Origin: Discostella pseudostelligera
Lineage: Eukaryota > Bacillariophyta > Thalassiosirophyceae > Thalassiosirales > Thalassiosiraceae
Assembly (NCBI GenBank): GCA_036940085.1
Contig: JALLBK010000084.1
Coordinates: forward strand, 1-39,204
Direction of reading: 5' to 3'
Length of the DNA stretch: 39,204 nucleotides
Shown here: positions 34,727-39,204 of the stretch, piece after piece
Numbering within the stretch: the stretch's first letter is position 1
How the letters are laid out: each line of letters begins with the position of its first letter
Translations under genes and position numbers: made by a program
Notes under the pieces: generated by a model
Database searches by the model: none
The model's input: the letters and a program-made list of their open reading frames with translations, nothing else
What the model was told of the DNA's origin: nothing

Positions 34727-37147
34727 ATGAACGAGCGACACAACACTCCCTACGACGACTCTGACAACGAGGGCATGAATTTAAGCTCCACCGTCGCCGA
34801 TGCCGAGGGCACTGTTGGGATTAGTCCCAGTCCTCATCGCACCCAGAGAAATGGCAGCGAAAGCAATGTCAACGTCAATGAGAATAGCTTTGGCAGTTCG
34901 TTGGAATCCAATGTCTATGCAGAACCTAGTACTAATGACAATGAAGATCATGGCGCGGATGCCGAAGTTGGTGGTGTTGGTAGTAGTGGTGAGCGCAATA
35001 GCGGCAATGACAACAGGCATCAGTGGTCTACCAACATGATGATGGATGAGAATTTTGATCTCAATAATCCCGTCGCTGCTGCTGCCGGTGGTGTCGCTAG
35101 TCGGGGCAATGCCGATCAGCAACTTTCTCCACGATCTCAAGCTCAATCATCCACCACCTTCCTCACCGCCTCACCACGTCTTACGAAATATCTCTGCATT
35201 GCATCCGTCTTTTTAGTGTTGTGCAGTTTGGGATTGGCCACGGCAGGTTTGGGGTTGATTTACACCTCCAATACCAAAATGAACAGCAATAGTGATGCTG
35301 CTGCATCAATGGTACCCTCTGGTGGTTCCGGCTTTGACAATGCTGATAAGGAAATGACGAATTCGGTACTTGAAATGAATCCGGTGGAGGACACTGAAGA
35401 GGATCAGACGGATGCCAAGGCGAAGTTGACGGAGGAACCAACGACTAGTCCGACAGTGTTCGAAGTTGATATCAGCGAAACTACTACTACTTCTACCACT
35501 ACCACTACTACTTCGGCTACGGAGGCTGAAGCTGCCAAAGTTGAAACGACTGTTGAGCCCAATGCAACCACCACCACCACATCGACTGTAGCGGCCGATG
35601 ATAACAACGATACTCAAACTGCAGATTCTACCAACTCATCCGTCACCGTCACCATCTCACTCGTTCCAGACACTCTCCACTCAACGACATTACATGCCAT
35701 TGCTGATACCTTCCTCGAACAAAACTCTACCCAACCCTACGGTCAGGTGAAACGACTTAAAGTCGATGCAGTGCCACCCCGTGCCACCCTGATGAAATTC
35801 AACATCTCCTCACTCATCGTTGAACAGAACATCCCTCTCAAAGATATTGTTGGATTCTCTCTCCGTCTCTACTCACTAGCCTCCAGTCCCTTTGGTGGCA
35901 AAGTCGATGTATTGAAACGTAGTTGCAACTCCTGGAATGAGAATAATATCACCTGGGACAATGCACCCCGGTGTGTCTTTCAGAATAACTCCCATTTGGC
36001 GGGTGAGTTTGAGAAGGCCATACCCGAGTATGCATGGAATGAGGCAAGGTTGTACATGGATGAGGAAGTGTTGAGAGGACAAGTGATTACATTGCGACTT
36101 ACGTCGCATTATTCGGATGGAGTCATGTATGCCTCACGAGAGAATCTTACGGCCATTCCAGAATTGGTGGTGTATCACACTTCATCGTCGTCGAATACGA
36201 CTACTAATAATGCGACGACTACTACGACGGATGCGACCGTTCCTACTTCCACTCCTACTGACGCAGTATCGTCAAGTCTTGAACCACAACAAGAAGTGGT
36301 GAATGCAACGAGCAGTCCTTCCGTGATGAAGTTGTTGTCGACTCCGACGATTAGTCCAGTGCCTACAACAGTAAGTTAATGCTGTAACTTTGTTCTTATC
36401 AACAACTGTTGATGAATGCATGATCATGCTGTTGATTCTTCTTACTCACAACCGCCGTTACACTCTCTTTCCTTTTATTGTATCTCTTCCAATAACGTCC
36501 AACAGAGTTGGCCAACATTTTACCCCACCTCGAGCCCCACGAGCAATGGCTCCGTTTCACCTACGGCATCTCCCACCACCACACCCGAGGATGTTATGAT
36601 ACCCGTCACTCAAGATGCCATGCTCCGTGGAGGGGAGTACTCTGATAATCACTACGGGAAAGATCCCTTTGTGGCCTTGACTGGATTGGAACGCAAGGCC
36701 ATATTGGAATTCGACCTTGGTATTACGGAATTGCGGCCCAATGTGTACTATGAGTACACCTTGCAAATGTTCGTTTCGTATGTGGCCGAGAATGATCAAC
36801 GATCGGTCACGGCATCTTGCATTGCTCCCCAAGATAACTATCAATGGGACGAATTTGATATTTCATGGAATAGTTTTGGTGAACCGACAGTGAATGAAAT
36901 CGGATGGTTTACCATCTACGTTGAAGATACGGAAACACTGGTGTCCATTCCATTGGGATCATTGTCGCATTGTACTACTGAAAACAACAAGAAGTTCATT
37001 CTAGTGTTGAAAATTGAAGACTCGGATCAAGAGGGAGATAAGTTTGATTTCCGCAGTAGGGAATATGATGAGGTGTTCCCAGGAATGATCGAGACACCCC
37101 CGGTATTGATTGGTGTGCCTTCTCCTAACGACGACGATACTAACTGA
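34727..37147 (+). CDS. Single-pass membrane protein with two DNRLRE/CBM96-like domains
   Basis: Exons 34727-36370 and 36506-37147, with a 135-bp intron (ACA|GTAAGT...CCAACAG); 2286 nt, 761 aa. Residues 1-150 are Ser/Asn/acid-rich and probably cytosolic. One membrane helix lies at about 155-180 (LCIASVFLVLCSLGLATAG), giving a type II topology. A Thr/Ser/Glu-rich stalk (about 215-300) has poly-Thr runs suitable for O-glycosylation. Domain 1 (about 305-485) has ADTFLEQNS, KVDVLKRSCNSWNENNITWDNAP and a terminal PELVVYH strand: the pattern of DNRLRE/CBM96 beta-sandwich modules of surface proteins. A second Ser/Thr/Pro linker follows. Domain 2 (about 575-755) is a diverged copy encoded mostly by exon 2. 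A cell-surface role with carbohydrate or matrix contact is inferred. Exon 2 is duplicated downstream with hardly a base change. Confidence 0.8.
36486..37107 (+). repeat. Direct repeat copy 1: exon 2 of the DNRLRE gene with its splice acceptor
   Basis: This 622-bp segment matches 38365-38986 at a constant offset of 1879 bp. By eye, 36498-37082 (585 bp) is identical. The mismatches I found are at 36497 (G/A), 37083 (G/A, Gly to Glu), 37099, 37103 and 37104, after which the copies diverge. The repeat starts inside the intron, 20 bases before the exon, and stops about 40 bases short of the stop codon. Confidence 0.9.
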
Positions 37148-37433
37148 TTGATTCCATACGAGATACAAGTGGCCTGAAATAAGTAGCATCAGGATTTGTT
37201 GCCTGTTTAATGTAATACTTCTTGTTCAATCAACTTTACAATACACTCGTCTTCTCAATGAACCAAAGAAAGAGCCGAGTATACACCATACACCATTAGT
37301 TAGGCACACATCACCTTCTTCTTTACACTAGTGCCATGTTGTGATTCGTGATGCCGATGTATCGTTCATCGTTCTATAACCACCGAACAAAGCGCCGAAA
37401 AGTGAACTTATTGCAATTTAGTTGCAGAGAAAC

Positions 37434-37910
37434 TTAACTTGTTTTCCGCATCGAGAGCCTCTGAGCCCGAATCGCCGACCACTGTGAATAACGTTCGGAT
37501 ACACTTGCGATATTGAAAGGGTTACACTCTCCTTCTCGATCCTGCCTCTCTTGCTCCTCCAGGACGGCTCTCCTATGAATTTCCCTGTGAGCATAGACCC
37601 ACCTGATGACATTTGGGCCAAGGAGATCAAAACTATCCTCGTCTTGTCCTCCGTGATGAGGATCCGGATCCACCAACTCTTCATCTGCCTCTGATCGACC
37701 AGCAAAGGCGCACCGACTCGTTGCATATTTCTTCTGGACACTGCGCTTGAACTCCAATTTCATTCGATCGAAATCACATTCAGAGTACCAAATTTTGCGT
37801 TTTTCACTTTCATCATCATATCGTTCATAGACCCAAAGATCAGACAGGACAGAGAAGCGGACTTTGCTATTGCATTCCCGAGGGAAATCCACGATGAGGT
37901 TCGTCATCAT
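37434..37910 (-). CDS. Small protein of unknown function, possibly a diatom-specific family
   Basis: Single open frame of 158 aa starting at two adjacent ATG codons (37910 and 37907). It lies between the two copies of the duplicated exon, on the opposite strand. Visible features: a VRFS...WVYER start, an IWYSECDFDRMK segment, a basic helical region after it, an acidic centre (DPDPHHGGQDED) and an Arg/Glu-rich C-terminal helix ending in ERYSQW...RAQRLSMRKTS. From memory, a similar arrangement (short beta segment, WYS/T-E-x-D/E, then charged helices) is common among diatom hypothetical proteins. No signal peptide, membrane segment or catalytic motif is seen. Function unknown. Confidence 0.6.
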   Translation of the reverse strand: MMTNLIVDFPRECNSKVRFSVLSDLWVYERYDDESEKRKIWYSECDFDRMKLEFKRSVQKKYATSRCAFAGRSEADEELVDPDPHHGGQDEDSFDLLGPNVIRWVYAHREIHRRAVLEEQERQDREGECNPFNIASVSERYSQWSAIRAQRLSMRKTS

Positions 37911-38345
37911 CCAGTTGTGGTCAAGAGAGGAGGTGCCTACTCCACAATTTATTATGGAGTACGGAGTATCAGTAACAAGAAATGGGTGTTCTATTGGTGT
38001 ACTACTTCTTGTGGTGCACCAAACAGCGGAGCGACTCCAACCAGAGCATGTGATTATTTTTGTGAATTAGTGAGCATCATCTGAACATTTTTGTGAATTA
38101 GTGAGCAAGACAGTCATTCTACATTCTATGACCCCACTTGAAAGTTGAACCGAAGGGGAGTGGGTCATCTTGTAATCGCGCGATAGGAGGACAGTAGGCC
38201 AGATCATTATGACGATCTGAATGCCGATGACACGTCGCCACTCGTGACGCGTCAGAGGAACCTAGAGAGAGATACCTTCTCCACTATGATGATGTCGTAG
38301 ACTCGACTGGGAACTGGGAATTGTGTACCAAGTACCAACATCATA
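37911..38345. other. Intergenic region with a short tandem duplication
   Basis: 435 bp between the small minus-strand gene and the orphan exon copy. The 21-base word beginning ATTTTTGTGAATTAGTGAGC is present at 38056-38076 and again at 38087-38107, 31 bases apart. No coding frame with support, and no membrane or signal segment that could belong to the downstream copy, is visible. Confidence 0.5.
38056..38107 (+). repeat. 21-bp direct repeat with 31-bp period
   Basis: Two exact copies (38056-38076 and 38087-38107) separated by 10 bases. The length and spacing fit a small replication-slippage duplication better than a target-site duplication. Confidence 0.7.
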
Positions 38346-39047
38346 ATGAACCGAAGATGTCTCGCTTCCAATAACATCCAACAGAGTTGGCCAACATTTT
38401 ACCCCACCTCGAGCCCCACGAGCAATGGCTCCGTTTCACCTACGGCATCTCCCACCACCACACCCGAGGATGTTATGATACCCGTCACTCAAGATGCCAT
38501 GCTCCGTGGAGGGGAGTACTCTGATAATCACTACGGGAAAGATCCCTTTGTGGCCTTGACTGGATTGGAACGCAAGGCCATATTGGAATTCGACCTTGGT
38601 ATTACGGAATTGCGGCCCAATGTGTACTATGAGTACACCTTGCAAATGTTCGTTTCGTATGTGGCCGAGAATGATCAACGATCGGTCACGGCATCTTGCA
38701 TTGCTCCCCAAGATAACTATCAATGGGACGAATTTGATATTTCATGGAATAGTTTTGGTGAACCGACAGTGAATGAAATCGGATGGTTTACCATCTACGT
38801 TGAAGATACGGAAACACTGGTGTCCATTCCATTGGGATCATTGTCGCATTGTACTACTGAAAACAACAAGAAGTTCATTCTAGTGTTGAAAATTGAAGAC
38901 TCGGATCAAGAGGGAGATAAGTTTGATTTCCGCAGTAGGGAATATGATGAGGTGTTCCCAGAAATGATCGAGACACCACCGACATTAGATGTCCTGGGGG
39001 AGATGTTGTTAACTCATCATCATCGATGTGTTATTCGCCGAAAATGA
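38346..39047 (+). pseudogene. Orphan duplicate of DNRLRE exon 2 with a new open frame
   Basis: An open frame from ATG 38346 to TGA 39047 (233 aa). Residues 14-211 come from the duplicated exon. The first 13 residues come from 19 bp of new sequence plus 20 bp of former intron up to and through the acceptor AG. The last 22 residues come from unrelated sequence beyond the breakpoint (starting LDVLGEML). It lacks the signal anchor, stalk and first domain of the parent gene. It could be an expressed chimera, an exon of a gene that starts elsewhere, or a dead fragment. I call it a partial-duplication pseudogene because no promoter or targeting signal can be seen, yet the frame is fully intact. Confidence 0.6.
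38365..38986 (+). repeat. Direct repeat copy 2: duplicated DNRLRE exon
   Basis: Partner of 36486-37107 at an offset of 1879 bp, including the CCAACAG splice acceptor (AG at 38383-38384). The left edge follows ATGTCTCG; the right edge is near 38986. No flanking terminal repeats or target-site duplications were recognised. Confidence 0.9.
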
Positions 39048-39204
39048 GTGACAGTTCATACTTGAAGGCGAATTCTTCAAAATAATGAAGATTTTCCGGT
39101 AATGAGATAATGCAACAATCATATCCCCGGCGAGGCCAAAACAGGCGATATTTTTGACATCAGAGATTGTGATGTTTGAAGAGATCGGAGAGGTGGTGGT
39201 GGTG
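39048..39204. other. Window end, nothing recognised
   Basis: 157 bp after the orphan open frame, ending in a GGTGGTGGTGGTG run at the window edge. No feature could be supported. Confidence 0.5.

Overview
The window is nuclear DNA of a eukaryotic alga, most likely a diatom and probably a centric one. Three observations point there. Genes carry short GT-AG introns (71-202 bp). Two predicted proteins begin with a signal peptide ending in the (A/S)SAF-type motif that diatoms use to send proteins into complex plastids. Two further families (a kinase-like membrane protein with HDD/DFN in its active-site loops, and a small WYS-type protein) I associate with diatoms from memory. There is no operon structure, CRISPR array, prokaryotic mobile system or RNA gene that I could support.

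Layout, left to right. 1-916 is a block without a single CpG, sharply bounded, that looks like an old methylated and deaminated repeat. 917-1242 is the leader of the dynein gene and carries three GGCGGGA (E2F-like) motifs. 1243-15428 (+) is a complete cytoplasmic dynein 1 heavy chain in 13 exons (4396 aa). Convergent to it, 15713-21751 (-) is a complete SIN3 co-repressor in 5 exons (1895 aa). 21752-23001 is non-coding and holds the SIN3 leader. 23002-25096 (-) is a membrane-anchored kinase-like protein. It is divergent from an unrecognised two-exon gene (about 25430-26824, +) across a short spacer with a perfect inverted E2F-like site. 27403-29414 (+) is an MFSD5/MOT2-type molybdate transporter in 4 exons. 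29999-32776 (+) is a plastid-targeted class 3 lipase with a C2-like segment, behind five TGGCGGGA motifs. 32914-34131 (-) is a plastid-targeted NAD(P)-binding NmrA-like protein. 34727-37147 (+) is a single-pass membrane protein with two DNRLRE/CBM96-like domains. Its last exon is duplicated almost perfectly at 38365-38986, where it forms an orphan open frame. A small gene of unknown function lies between the copies on the minus strand.

The genes do not form one pathway. The exon boundaries of the dynein, SIN3, MFSD5, kinase-like, NmrA-like and DNRLRE genes were assembled by eye, and each coding length came out as a multiple of three. No new multi-gene system is evident. The strongest leads are the CpG desert, the near-identical exon duplication, a dynein motor that lacks both a conserved segment near AAA5/AAA6 and the C-terminal cap, and the recurrent E2F-like motifs upstream of several genes.
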